From positions 7,501 through 71,500 of the forward strand of contig MCFG01000035.1 in the NCBI GenBank assembly GCA_002104895.1: a stretch of 64,000 nt of DNA, in the 5' to 3' direction. Origin of the DNA: Anaeromyces robustus (Eukaryota > Neocallimastigomycota > Neocallimastigomycetes > Neocallimastigales > Neocallimastigaceae). The position numbers were made by a program, and so were the translations under genes. Shown here piece after piece: positions 12,259-34,502 of the stretch. A model generated the notes under the pieces. It saw only the letters and a program-made list of their open reading frames with translations. It did no database searches and was not told where the DNA came from. The first letter of the stretch is position 1; every line of letters begins with the position of its first letter.

Positions 12259-12832
12259 TATTTTTTCTTTAATGTTAACATAAAATATTTTAATAATATT
12301 TAACTATATAAAATATATTTATTATATTATATTAATTATATTAATTATATTAATTATATTATTATTTTAATTATCATTATAAATATAATAATTATATGAA
12401 TTATTTTATTTTATAAAAAGTGGACTACAATTAAATCCAATAATGATAGTCTTAATTTAGTTATTGGTCAAAGTTGGTCAAGTGTATGGGTTAAAATCAT
12501 TACTAGTTGGATATCAATTTTATTATATCTTTGGACTGTTGTAGCACCAGTAAGTTTATATATATATAATTATATAATTATAATTTTAATCAATCAAATA
12601 TATAATAGTTATATTTATTTATATATATATATTATCACATTCTAACATATTATTAATATATTATTTTATTTATATTTTATTTTTATTTTTATTTTTTTTA
12701 TAATATATAATAATAATAATTTATTTTTTCTCATTTTAATATTTTTCTTTTTTTATTTTTTATTTTTTTTTTATTAATTTACTCTTTTTTAAAAATAATA
12801 AGATATTCTATCCAGATAACTTTTCATTTTAA
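8639..12832 (+). CDS. Serine incorporator (Serinc/TMS1 family) multi-pass membrane protein
   Basis: Multi-exon gene of roughly 447 codons, the usual Serinc length. Exons: 8639-8668 (tentative), 9693-9742, 9946-10013, 10373-10653, 10856-10968, 11142-11362, 11550-11867, 12036-12137, 12421-12549, 12803-12832. Family landmarks are SSIATRVAYA in exon 3, QIRGKIQNGFWGPK in exon 4, QLIILIDFSYSW in exon 5, an acidic loop ending in PLLSGG in exon 7, and LYLWTVVAP with an ending in IFYPDNFSF. Serincs are about ten-pass endomembrane or plasma-membrane proteins linked to lipid transport or scrambling. All internal joins close in frame with GT-AG except exon 1 to exon 2, where the obvious GTAAGG donor at 8669 leaves the frame one step out. 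A donor at 8650, a missed micro-exon or an unusual site would fix it. Confidence 0.85.
8851..9535. repeat. Intronic minisatellite with three-unit higher-order repeat
   Basis: Six copies of a unit containing ATGTCATGTCCAAACAATAA start at 8861, 8961, 9054, 9234, 9338 and 9431 inside the first Serinc intron. Copies 3 and 6 are followed by the same TTTCAAATTTAAATTT block, so the array is two rounds of a ~375-bp trimer. It looks like a recent segmental duplication inside a ~1-kb intron. Confidence 0.85.
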
Positions 12833-13182
12833 ATAAGAAATAAATAAATTTATGTTTATAAAAAAAATAATAATAATAAAAATAAAAAATAAATAATAAA
12901 AAATAAAAAAAAATAATATATATAATCAATAATAACAAATAAATAAATAAATAATAATAATAGCAATGTTAAATAAATGAAGAAAAAAAAAATAATAAAT
13001 AAATAAATATATAAATAATATAAAATAAAATAAAAAAAAATATCTCAATAATAATCCCATATTATTAATGATTTAATAATAAAATAAAATAATAAATAAA
13101 TTTAATTTTTGTAAAATAATTACTAATAATGCTAATAATAATAATAAGAATGAAAAATAAGACATAATTTAAATACATTTTA

Positions 13183-13213
<31 letters not shown>

Positions 13214-13230
13214 TTTTTTTTATTGATGAC

Positions 13231-13278
<48 letters not shown>

Positions 13279-13764
13279 TATTATTTATTATTTATTAATT
13301 TTAAAAATATATATATAGTCAAATTACTTTTTTTTATTATAATTGTAGTTTAATTAAAAAAAAAAAAAAATAAATAAATAAATATAAAATAAATATAAAG
13401 ATAAAATAAATATATATAATAAATATATATAATATATATATATAGTTACTTTTACGACAAACTTTTAATAAATTTTACTATTTTTTTTTTTTTTATTATT
13501 TTTTTATTATATTATTATAATTTATTATTATTTATTATTTATTAATTAATATTATAATTTTTTTTTTTTTTTTTTTACATTTTTTTTTTCTCTTCTAAGA
13601 TTATTAATATATATTAATTACTTTAAAAAAAAAAAAAAAAAATTAAAAAATAAACTTAAAAAAGAAAAATAAAAATAAAAATAAAAAAAAAAAATAAAAA
13701 AATTTTTTTTGTCTTTTTTTTTTTTTCGTAAAAATATAAATTTAAAAAAATTTTTAATTAAAAC
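12833..13764. other. Tail-to-tail intergenic region
   Basis: The 3' flanks of the plus-strand Serinc gene and the minus-strand binding-protein-like gene meet here. The sequence is poly-A, poly-T, (TTA)n (13183-13275) and TA repeats. No gene or defined terminator is visible. Confidence 0.5.
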
Positions 13765-15306
13765 TTAAAATTCTACAAATCCTTCAGTATCATGTAAAAC
13801 TTTTTGACTATCATTATATCCTTTTCTCTTTAATTGACGTTTCTTAAATATTCTAAGGAAAATAAAAGCTAATACAATACTTGCAATACCAACAATACCA
13901 ATAATTGGGTAATAAATAAGTGCATAATTTTTAAATTGAGTCATTACATCATCAAATTTTGCATATTCATCATAATCTCCACTGAAATTAACATCATTAA
14001 GACAAATATTATTGGTAACATATTCAGATAAAAGTGATGGACAACGTGCATTTGGTTCAGTTTTAATATTGGTATTTTTAGCAACATTTCTAAACCAATA
14101 ACTACTATTATCATGAGTAACATGGAATCTTTTACTTAAATCAACTAGGAATCTTTTACTTAAATCAACGGTATTATTATCATCAGTATTATTATTTCCT
14201 TCACCATTATTATCATTAGTATTTTCTGTAGTTGTATCATTTACTGAAACAGATGTAGTTGAAGCTGGATTAGCAGTTAAATCTAATGTATCATTAAGTG
14301 GTAAACCTCCATATAATCTTTTAATAATATTGGTATTATAAGCATCTTCCATAAATAATTTTGGATGGAACCAATAAATTAAATCTAATAATACAAGATG
14401 TGGGAAAGCCATATAATCATTTTCCCATACACTAACACCTTCTTCAGAACGAGTAGCATCATTTCTTAAAATATTTTGTTCAGTAAGTAAATTTAAATCA
14501 TCACTAACATCATAACGATATTGATCATAAAAATCATTAATACTATATTCACCAGATGAATCTGATGAAATATCAATTAAATAATGAGATTGACTAAGTA
14601 CTTGCTTAACTTGTTTGTAAGAAGTAATTTCCTTTTCATGAGAAATAGTAGCACCTTTATTATGTTAAATTATTATAATAATAGAAAATATATTATAATA
14701 CATATATATATTATAATATAATTAAAATTATACATAATTATATTATATTTTATATAAATATATATAAACATATATAAATAAAAAAAAATTAATAAAAAAA
14801 ATAATAAAAAATAACAATAATTAATATTTTTATTATTAATATATTTTATTTAATTAAGATAGATATATTAGATATATTAGATATATTAAATATATAGATA
14901 TAATTTTTTTTATAATTTATATTTAATCACCTGCATCAGATAATAAATTCTTAACATATTCATAATCATTTGTAATCCATTTTTCATTATTTGGAGCTTG
15001 ACTAGTAAGCCAAGCAATACGAAGTCTAGCGAAAAGAGAATTCTTTTGAATTAAATCTTTGTTACAAAGATATTGAATAGCAACACTTTCAAATATATCA
15101 GTAGCTTCTTTTTCTAAACCATAAAAAACTGAAATGAATTTAATCCATTCAAATTTCTTTTATAATTTAAATATATACAAATATATAATATTAAATATAT
15201 ATATAAATATATAAATATATTTTAACAATGAACAAATAAAATGATTTAATTAGAAATCTATTATTATTAAATAAATTAAAAAATATATTATTTATAATAT
15301 ATATTA

Positions 15307-15337
<31 letters not shown>

Positions 15338-15687
15338 TATAAAACTTACAGCTAATGGAGTATCTTCATTAACACCATTGAAATAAATAGATTGTTCCTT
15401 ATAAGTTTCAGCAAATTTAGAATTTAAATCAGTATGGAAAAAACCATCAATTGGAACAGTATCTGGAGTACTGTTTGGGTCTAAAACTTGAGCATGTTTA
15501 TAGGCACAACCACTAGTAATATGACCAACATTACCTAAATATTTAACAAGGTCAACACCAAGATACTATCATAATAGATATTATTTAATAATAATTATTC
15601 AAAAAAAGAAAAAAAATTTTTTTTAATTAATATGAATTTTTTAATCATATCAAAAATCATTTTTATTAAAATGAATATTTACTATAA

Positions 15688-15732
<45 letters not shown>

Positions 15733-16362
15733 TTAAATAAATTAAAAAAATAAAAACTTACCTCAAAGAAACGTAAAAGTGGTCCACTATCTACAGCAGT
15801 ATGTTTTAATGGTTTAGCAAAGAAACGACAAGAATTACCATCAGAACAATACTTTTCTTTATATTTATTTACTAAACCAACTTGATAAATGGATGAATTT
15901 TGGAATTTTTCATCATATATAATATAAAAAACATTTTCTAATTTATATTTTAAAATTTGAATTTCATCTGAATTTTCTGGTTGTTCATATATAATAGTAT
16001 TAGCATCTTTGTTTAAAAAAATATATAGATAGATAGATAGATAAAAAAAAATTAATATTAATAATTAGTATGTATATATATAATTATTTGAAAATATGTA
16101 TAAATATAAATATAAATATTTGATTTATCCTTTATTTCTTTCATATTTTATTGAAATATATGAAAATATTTTTCTTTTTTTTTTTTTATTCTTTTGTTTT
16201 ATTTAAAAAATAAGAGCAAAAAAAAATATTTCTTATTGATATTATATATATTTGATAATAATAATAATAATAATATTTACATTTAAATTGAAGGTCTGTG
16301 TTTAATGCTTTTGCTATAAAAGCATGAGCAATTACAAAAACTGTAAAAAGTAGTAATTTCAT
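13765..16362 (-). CDS. Membrane-anchored periplasmic-binding-protein-like protein (paralogue A)
   Basis: About 552 aa in five exons: 16281-16362, 15762-16006, 15350-15565, 14931-15156, 13765-14654; all joins close in phase. It starts with a signal peptide (MKLLLFTVFVIAHAF). The ectodomain resembles fungal proteins annotated as periplasmic binding proteins (TroA/BtuF-like fold), with YLGVDLVKYLG, a TPLAKFEWIKFISVFYG segment and the helix KEATDIFESV. A C-terminal transmembrane helix (YYPIIGIVGIASIVLAFIFL) is followed by a basic tail. It is probably a surface ligand-capture or sensing protein; the ligand is unknown and the fold is inferred. Against paralogue B it has an extra Asn/Thr-rich insert and an 8-residue tandem duplication (DLSKRF-LV/HV, 14121-14168), and it lacks B's last intron. 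Confidence 0.6.
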
Positions 16363-22899
<6,537 letters not shown>

Positions 22900-23795
22900 A
22901 AATAATTTTAAAACATAATTGTAATATAATAGAAAAATATTTTAATAAAATAGTTATTTAATAAAGATTTATTATAAGAATATTTATTATAAAAATTTAT
23001 TACAAAATATTAATAGAATTATTGATAATAAAAGAATAATTTTTAGTAAAGATGTTAATAAAACTATTATATTTTAAGATATTAATAAAACATTATAAAG
23101 ATGTTTCATTTCATAATTAATTATTAAAAATAATTGTTTCTTATCGGTATAATTTCTGGCTAAATTTTCATAATAAATAAGATTTTTTTTCTCAGAATAT
23201 TATTAAAAGTTTAATTATATATAATTTATTCATAAATATTATTATTCATATTTTTCATATACATTTAATAGCACTAATTTATTTTCGATCTGGAATATTT
23301 TGGCTTCTAATGGTGCAAAATCAATAACCTTTTCCAAGAACTTCTCAGAGAAGCTGATTTAAATACAATAGAAGAAATGTGATATGTAAGGTAGATTTTA
23401 CGAAGATACATTCATTTTTGTTCATGAAATATTTTTTTGCTCATGAAAAATATTTTTAATGGTATTATTATGATTTATAAAATAATTATCCGTTATTTTT
23501 CTTCAGATTATTTTTATTAATTTATTAAGGGTTAAATTAAATTGAATTATATTTATTTTAATTTAATTGTCCAAATCTTTTACTTTTATAATTTTACTTT
23601 TATAATTTAGATACTTTCTAATATTTATTTATTTATTTTATTTTATTAAAAATCGAATTTTAAGTGATTCAGTCAATAACGAAATTTAATTTCAACTTAT
23701 CTATTACTGAATTTCAATTATAAATCCACTAATATGCGCGAAAATTTAAAAATATGGATTAGGCGATAATGAGTATTTTTAGGAATATCCTACCA
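22900..23795. repeat. Degenerate retroelement-derived repeats upstream of the tRNA-Ser cluster
   Basis: 22910-23115 resembles the 3' half of the LTR2 repeat described at 24325-25543. 23460-23740 belongs to a third dispersed family also seen at 50470-50705 (shared landmark AGTCAATAACGAAATTTAAT), with inverted pieces at 47960-48050. 23750-23795 matches the end of the sequence just upstream of the tRNA at 26842 (AGGAATATCCTACC). A short richer stretch, 23280-23400, may be coding debris. Confidence 0.55.
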
Positions 23796-23799
23796 CGTT

Positions 23800-24320
23800 T
23801 GATACAAGATAAACTTATATCTAATTATTTTATTTAAAGACAAGACAGCAGGGAAATATTAACAAAACAATATATTCTAATATAACACAATTTATAATAA
23901 TTATTTCATGTTTAATATAATAGTTTATTTATTTATTATTATTTATTATTACATTTTATTATAATTATAATTGAATTTATCTAACTAATATTAATATCTA
24001 AACTAAACTTTATTATATAAACACTATTCCTTATTAATCTATATATTAACCTAGGAAATTCTCAAATAAAATATTAAATTATTAAACTAAATATTAATTA
24101 AACCATTATAAAAATCTCTAAACTATATTATAAAAACTCACTTGGGATTAACTTTCTCTCCATAGAAAGATCAAATATTAAAAATATAATAATAATAATT
24201 TCTTTTATATGTATTATTTAGTTATTTAGCCAATCAGAATTATTTATTTTTTCTTCTTAATACATGTTCAATCACCTGGTAGTAATAATATAAATCTCTA
24301 TTTATATTGAGTCTGTATCA
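23800..24320 (-). mobile_element. Solo LTR, family LTR1
   Basis: 521-bp repeat with inverted ends TGATACA...TGTATCA, flanked on both sides by CGTT (23796-23799 and 24321-24324), a 4-bp target-site duplication. Near-identical copies are at 53178-53697 and, split by another element, at 54168-54177 plus 61572-62080. The minus strand is assigned from the primer-binding-like site inside the 53-62 kb copy. Confidence 0.8.
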
Positions 24321-24324
24321 CGTT

Positions 24325-25543
24325 TGATGCAGGAAACATGTATATTCATAAACAATAAATATAATTAACTTATATACTAAATAATTATTACTAATGAATC
24401 AATAAAATTAAAAATAAAATAATCTTTTGTTTAACTCTTCTTTTATTTTTATTATTCTTATTTTTAAATACAAATTATTGATCGTTTTATAAAAGAAAGA
24501 AAAATTATCCTCCTTTTATAATACATGAATTTATTATTATAGTCTTTCGACTATTATTATTATTATTATTATTTATTTAATTAATCTAATTATTATTATT
24601 TATTTTATAATATAATTCTCTATTCTAAACATTATTTTCTAAGATTTATTTTAATATTAATTATTATTGTTATTATTATTTATTAATATTTTCTATTCTA
24701 ATTATTAATTATTTTATTAATCTATTTAGTGTTTTAAATAAAAATTAAAAATAAATATTATACTTTTATACAGAAATACATTTAACTTCTGTATTATACA
24801 TTTTATAAATAATTCATTTATTTTATAATTAATTTTTATTATTTTATTTATTTTATTTTATTTTAATAATATACAGAATATTTATTTTCTGTATTTGTCC
24901 AGGGTTTTTAAGTTGGAGGGAAAGGATAAGGGAAAAAGGGAAAAGAGTGGATAGTATTATTTAATTATAATTATTTATATATTTATTATTATAAATATTT
25001 ATTATTATAATTATATTGAAGTATTAAATTTATTAAAGGTTAGAATTAGAAATATTAATAATTATTGTTATAAGAATATAAATAAAATGTATTAATAAAG
25101 TGTTATAAAATATTTGATATTGATAAAATATTATTTAAAATATTATTTATTATATATAAAGTTTATTATAAAATATTAATAAGATTTATTTAAAATATTA
25201 ATAAAGATATAGAATTTATTATAAGATATTAATAGGATTTATTTAATATAAAATATTAATAATATTTATTTATTATAAGAATATTGATAAAATTTATTAT
25301 AAGAATATTAATTATAAAGTATTGATAAAATTTATTTGATATTAATAAAATATTTATAATTTATTTTAAGATATTAATAAAATATTGATAATATAAAAAT
25401 AATTTTTAATATAAATAAAATTATTATGTTTTAAGATATTAATAATATTATAAAGAAGTTTTATTAAATGTTAGTTTATATGGGATAAAAGGTTTAAAAA
25501 TATGGGTTTAGAAATAATGTGTATATAAGGGAATATTGTATCA
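24325..25543. mobile_element. Solo LTR-like repeat, family LTR2, upstream of tRNA-Ser(GCT)
   Basis: 1.2-kb repeat beginning TGATGCAGG and ending TTGTATCA, flanked by CGTT on each side (24321-24324 and 25544-25547). A copy at 52008-53177 is almost identical, with about five substitutions seen by eye. Diverged minus-orientation copies lie upstream of tRNA-Trp. Internal landmarks are TTTTTAAGTTGGAGGGAAAG (24906-24925) and, near the end, GAAGTTTTATTAAATGTTAG. No open frame is present. The downstream CGTT lies 11 bp before the tRNA start. Confidence 0.75.
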
Positions 25544-25558
25544 CGTTAGTAGGCAATA

Positions 25559-25640
25559 GTCACTTTGGCGGAGTGGTTAACGCGGTGGCCTGCTAAGCCA
25601 TTTCCCTTTGGGAGCGCAGGTTCGAGTCCTGCAGGTGACG
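25559..25640 (+). tRNA. tRNA-Ser(GCT)
   Basis: 82-nt tRNA with acceptor stem GTCACTT/AGGTGAC, discriminator G, D-arm box TGGCGGAGTGG, anticodon GCT in the loop of CCTGCTAAG, the long variable arm typical of Ser, and B-box GGTTCGAGTCC. There is no intron. The copy at 26842-26923 is identical. Confidence 0.97.
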
Positions 25641-26841
25641 TTATTTTTACTCATTTCTTTTATTAATCATTATAAAAATAAATTTTTTTTTTTTTTGAGA
25701 ATAATAATGGATTAAATCTTGTAGCTTTTTTTTTTTATTTATACTTATTTTAAAGTTTGATCTTTTATTAATTATGAAAGGTTATTTCGATACTAAAAAA
25801 AAATTATTTCAAATAAATACACTTTGAAATAAGTATAATTTAATAAATACGAATGATTTCGTTACTCTATCTTGCATTTCCGTTAATTTGGAAGTTCTGT
25901 TCAAAATTTATAATATATCTAATATTTAGCCGATTAGTATTATTATTTCAAGAAATATTACACAAAAAAGAAATTTATATAAATAAAATAAACAAATATT
26001 TAAGTTTTTTGAATTTGGAATTAAATTAAATATATCATTAAAAATTTATTTATATTAATAAATTAATATCCTAACCTATTCATTTTTAAAAATAAAAATT
26101 TTTAAATACAAATAGGTTAAGAAATAACTTTAAAAAATCAATTATCAATAAAAGTTTTTTATAAAATGAAGTAAGGATTGTTATTTTAGAAACAAAAATA
26201 ACTAAAATTAATTAATAAATATGTTAATAATATTAAAAATATTACAGGAATAAGAGAAAAATTAACTATTATCTATACAATTTCGAATAAATATCAATTA
26301 CTTATACGAATTAAATAATAATACATGTAATTTAATTATAAAACTATACTAATAATAAATGAATAATATATAAAATTTATTTTAAAATAGTAATAAGATT
26401 TATTTAAAATATTAATAAAGATATTGAATTTATTATAAAATATTAATGAGATTTATTTAAAATATTAATATAATATTTTTAATATTAATTGTAATATAAT
26501 AGAAAAATATATTAAAATAAAATTGTTATTTAATATAGATTTATTATAAAAATTTATTATAAAATATTAAAAATTTTATTTAGAAATATTAATTAAATAT
26601 TGTATTTATATAAATTTATTAATATCCTAAAATATGATAAATTTATTATTAATATTTTTACTAAAAATTATTATTTTTATTATCAATATTTATTCTATAA
26701 ATATTTTATAATAAAGATATTAATAAATAATTATGAAGAAGTTTTATTTATTATTAATTTATAAAGAAAAAAAGGTTCGAAATTATGGATTAGGCGATAA
26801 TGAGTATTTTTAGGAATATCCTACCTCGTCAGCAGGCGATA
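25641..26841. repeat. Spacer between two tRNA-Ser(GCT) genes, ending in an LTR2-like repeat
   Basis: 25641-26360 is AT-rich with no recognisable feature apart from the T-run after the tRNA (a likely Pol III stop). 26370-26827 resembles the 3' half of the LTR2 family, including the GAAGTTTTATTTATTATTAA and AAAGGTT landmarks. Its end abuts CGTC and an 11-bp spacer before the second tRNA, as at the first. Confidence 0.55.
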
Positions 26842-26923
26842 GTCACTTTGGCGGAGTGGTTAACGCGGTGGCCTGCTAAGCCATTTCCCTTTGGGAGCGC
26901 AGGTTCGAGTCCTGCAGGTGACG
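26842..26923 (+). tRNA. tRNA-Ser(GCT), second copy
   Basis: Identical over 82 nt to the gene at 25559-25640, including stem, GCT anticodon, variable arm and discriminator G. The 11-bp spacer before the gene (AGCAGGCGATA) is close to that of copy one (AGTAGGCAATA), so the pair arose by duplication that included the upstream flank. A T-run follows directly. Confidence 0.97.
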
Positions 26924-27807
26924 TTTTTTTGTTTATTTTTTGTTATTATCAACAATATAATACAATAAAAACATCTATTGTATTATATTTTATTGTATAA
27001 AATAAAAAAAAAAAAAAAAACAACGAAACTAGATATTAATAATATATATTATAGTTTTAATTTTTTTTATATTCTTAATGCTTTTATTAATTTTTTAAAA
27101 AGATAATTCAAATTATTTATTTATTAATAAGATGAATATGAAATATAAAAAACGAAACAAAATAAAAACAAAAACAAAAACCAAAACCAAAATAAAAACA
27201 TAAATAAAAATAAAAATTAAAAATAATAAAAATTGTGAAATAACTAATATATTTTATTTTCATTTTTACTTTATTTTATCTCTTTTTTTTTTCCACAATG
27301 CAAATATATTCTCAATTTTCATTTTAATTTTTAATAATTTTTTTTATTTTTTTTTTATTTATATTGTTATTTTTTATTTTATATTATTTTATTTTTATTT
27401 TTTCTTTTTTTTAATATTATTTTATTTTTTTATTTTAATATTATTTTATTTTTTATTTATTTATTTATTTTTTTTATTATTTTAATATTATTTTATTTTA
27501 ATTTTATTGTGTGTAATATATTATTAATATTATTACTATTAAGAATTATTATTAAATAATAATTATTATTAAATTATATTATATGTTATTTTATATAACT
27601 AATTTTTTGAAATTTCTTCTATCTTATTATTTATTTATATTTTACAATTATTTAATTAATTTTATGAAAATATTATGTACATTAAAAAGATTATTATTAT
27701 TATTATTATTTTTTTTTTCTTTTTGTATCAACTTTATATATATTTATATCTAATAAATAATAAATACATATAATAGGAATTAATATTAATATTAAATATT
27801 ATTATTC

Positions 27808-27861
<54 letters not shown>

Positions 27862-27992
27862 TTTTTAGATTTTTCTTTATAATAAATATGCTAATAATGT
27901 TTACTTAATTAATATAATTATATTTATGATTAGTGGAATTTTTTTTTTTTTAAGTTATATTATATTATTTTGTTTTAATTTTTAAAATCTAT
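26924..27992. other. AT-rich intergenic DNA
   Basis: Sequence between the tRNA and the 3' end of paralogue B, with a poly-T run at about 27812-27859 and T-rich degenerate repeats at 27340-27500. No gene is seen. Confidence 0.5.
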
Positions 27993-30724
<2,732 letters not shown>

Positions 30725-31734
30725 TTTGTTTTTATTATTTATATATATATTAAATTATGAAAATTATTATTTTTTATATTTTTTAATATGTTAAAAATTA
30801 TTATATTTTATTATTATAGGATATTGTTGATTTTAATTTGATATATAAATTATTTTCTTTTTCTCCCAAAATTGTATAAAATTTGTAATTCAAAAAGTAT
30901 AATAGAAAAAATTCTGAAAAAAATATGATTAATTTTCTTTTCTTAAAAATATATAATTTTTATTGTTTTTATTATTATTATTATTCCTGTATATATATTT
31001 TTTCTTTTAATATTCTTTTTTTTTTTTTATTTTTTGTTTTGTTTTGTCCTGCTTTGTCTGAATATGTTTAATTTTATTTAAATCAAAAATATTTTAAAAA
31101 TATATTTGAAAAAAAAGTGGTTATATTTTAAAATATGATTATTTTTTAATTATTGGTTAATTTATCTAGTTGTTTATTTATTTATTTAAAATATATGTGA
31201 ACTTTATTAAGAATTTTCCTGGATATATCAAAATTTTGTATGAAAAAGAAAAAAATGACGTTCTTATTTCGTTTTGGTTTTAATTTTCGTTTATTTTTTG
31301 TTTTTCTTTTATTTTTATATTTAAGTATTTATTGCACTTTATTTTATTTATTTATTATAATTTCCTTTTTTTTCAACTTTGTATTATTATAATTTCTTTT
31401 TTCAACTTTGTATATAATATTTTCTTTTATTAGCATAAATTTCAAATTTTATTTATATTATAAAAAAATGAAATCTATTAAATATTATTAATTAATGTAA
31501 ATTGATAAAAATAAAATTAAAAAAATTAAATAAAATAATATAAAATAAATTTATAAATTAGTAAAAAAAAATAAATTAAATTAATGTCATTAATATTTTC
31601 AACTTCTTTTTTCTCCCTTTATATATAAATAAATTTCATTTAAAATATAAATATAAAAATGTAATTGAATAATAAAAAAAAAAAAGAAGGAATTTATATT
31701 TAATTTTTGTTTTTTTTTTTTACACTAATAAAAT

Positions 31735-31771
<37 letters not shown>

Positions 31772-34451
31772 TTATATAACATTAATATGTTATACTAATA
31801 ATAAAGTTTAATATAAATTTATCTAATTTTATTTATTCATTTATTTATTAAATTATATTTAATAATTATTATTGTTTTTTTTTTTTTTTTTATTTTTATT
31901 TTTATTTTTAATTTATTTGATGTTCTATTTGAATATTAATAAAAGATATTCATTTATTTGTTCATTCATTTATTTATTTTATTTAATTATTGGATAAATT
32001 ATTATTTATTTATTATTTATTTAGTTATTCACTTATTTAGTTATTTATTTAGTTATATATTTTTTATTCACTCAATTATTATTTTTTTTTTAATTCAGAT
32101 TATATTAATATTAATCTGAATTTACATTGATTTGAATTGTTGAATAATTTAATATAATTTAATATATTTCTTGATATTAATTTTAATATATTAATATATA
32201 TTTGAGTATATTATTTTAATTAAGTATTTATTATTTTTTAAAATTTTTTAAATAATTTTTTTTTAAAATTTTGAATAAAAATATTAATATTAATATATTG
32301 AAATATTATATTAAATATTAAATTACTGATATATTATTTGATATTGTATATTATATATTATATTGTATTTTTAATATTGTATTTTAATATATATTACAGT
32401 ATATTTGAAAATACATAGATTTTAATATATAGTTAACCTCAACTATATATTAAAATTAATTATATAATATATTTAGCGTCATAAAAGAAAATGTTTAATT
32501 GAAATCAAAACAAAACGAATAAAAATACTCAAAACACAAGGTAAACCATAACAACTCGAAGCTACTTAACATTATTAACATAAAAATTATTATTATTCCA
32601 TAATATGTTTATTAGCATTTGGTTTAATAATTCATATATTTTTATATTTTAATATTATTATTTAATAATTCATTTGTTTATTTTTTTTAATATTTTTCTT
32701 AGTAATTCGTTTTTATTCTTATTTTATTTAAATTATTTATCATAATATAGCAAATTTTTGGTTTTATAATTATATCAACTTCATAAGTATATTTTATGAT
32801 AAAGAATTATAAATATTAAAATTTTATAAATTAGAGATGCTTATATATAAATACATTGTGGCGTATATATTGTATATATTACATTACGTTTCAATACATT
32901 TATTTATAGATTTATATATTTATTTATTTATTTATATAATTATTTATTTAGTCATATATTATATATTTATTTATATAAATAAATAATAAGTAAATCATTC
33001 TATTTATTATTTTTAATAATTAATCCTTTTTTATTTAATTTCTATGTTTATTATTATATTATTATTATTATATTATTATTATATATTGATTTTAATATAT
33101 AAATTTATAATATTATTAATTAAAATTATATTAAATTAAATTAGATTAAATTAAATTAAATATAATTTTATTGTTTTATTAATTATTGTTACAAAAACAG
33201 AAATCTCAAAAACGTAAACTTTAAAAATAATGATTCATTTAATATATTCATTTTTTATAATATAATACATTCATTATATATTACAATATATTATTTAATA
33301 AAATGTGTTTTAATTTGTAAATGGTGGTGACATTAAGATTTAAAAATTGGCATGTTTTTTTTTTATATTATATTTAATTATTTATTGAATATTAATATTT
33401 TTATTCCAATTATTTATTAATTATTTAAATAGTTGATTTATAATTAATATAAATTAATAAATACTTATTTTTAATATAATAGTTACATCATTAGGATATA
33501 GTTACATCATTAGGATATTATTGAAAAAAGAAAAATGAAAAAAAAAAAAGATAATTAAAAAAAAATATAGAAAAAACGAAAAAAAAAATAAAAGATAATT
33601 AAAAAAATTTAGACAATACAAAATTGAAAAAGAATAAACTAATACATTATTATATATTATATAAATTATTCCATAAAAAATTCAACGATAAAACCATATG
33701 ATTATATAAGAATACTTTACTACAATTAATTAATAAATTAATTTACTATTATTATTATGCCATTATAATTATAATTACTATTAATCTGATAGATTATATT
33801 GAAAATTTTATAATAAGGATTTATTTTTAAAGTTTTTTTAAATGTATTATATATATAAAGGTTAATATAGAATAATGAATAAATATTTGACAGAAATATG
33901 AAAAGTTTTTATATAATTATAATATAATATGAATATTATTATATATTAATTAATATGAAACAAATATTCAATTTTCTAATAAATTAACTATTTTATTTTA
34001 TTTTTTTTTTTTTTAAAAAAAAATAATATATATATTAACCATAAGTATAATTTTATTTATTATTTAAATGCACAAAAAAAAATTTTTTTTTATGGCATTT
34101 CTATAGAAGTATTTTATTATGTGTAACAAAATATTTCATAACTCATATTTAATGGAACATTTATAATAAAAGTAATCACTAAAAGATATATATACAAAAA
34201 ATTTTTTTTAAATTAGATCATATTTTAATATTATAAATAAAAATATAATATTATTAATATTATTAATCATATTTAGAAACAATACATAAAATTACATAAA
34301 ATCTTTTTTTTTTTTTTTTTTTTTTTTTTATAAATTTGATATATATATATTAATAATGAAAATTATATGATAGTATTTATGTATTTATTTATTTAATATC
34401 AAAATTTTTAAATTAATTATTTTAATATGTTAATTATAATAAATAAATGTA

Positions 34452-34502
<51 letters not shown>

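Noticed and set aside
26800-27000. 66-aa plus-strand open frame
   Set aside because: It runs through tRNA-Ser(GCT) and has the typical translated-tRNA appearance.
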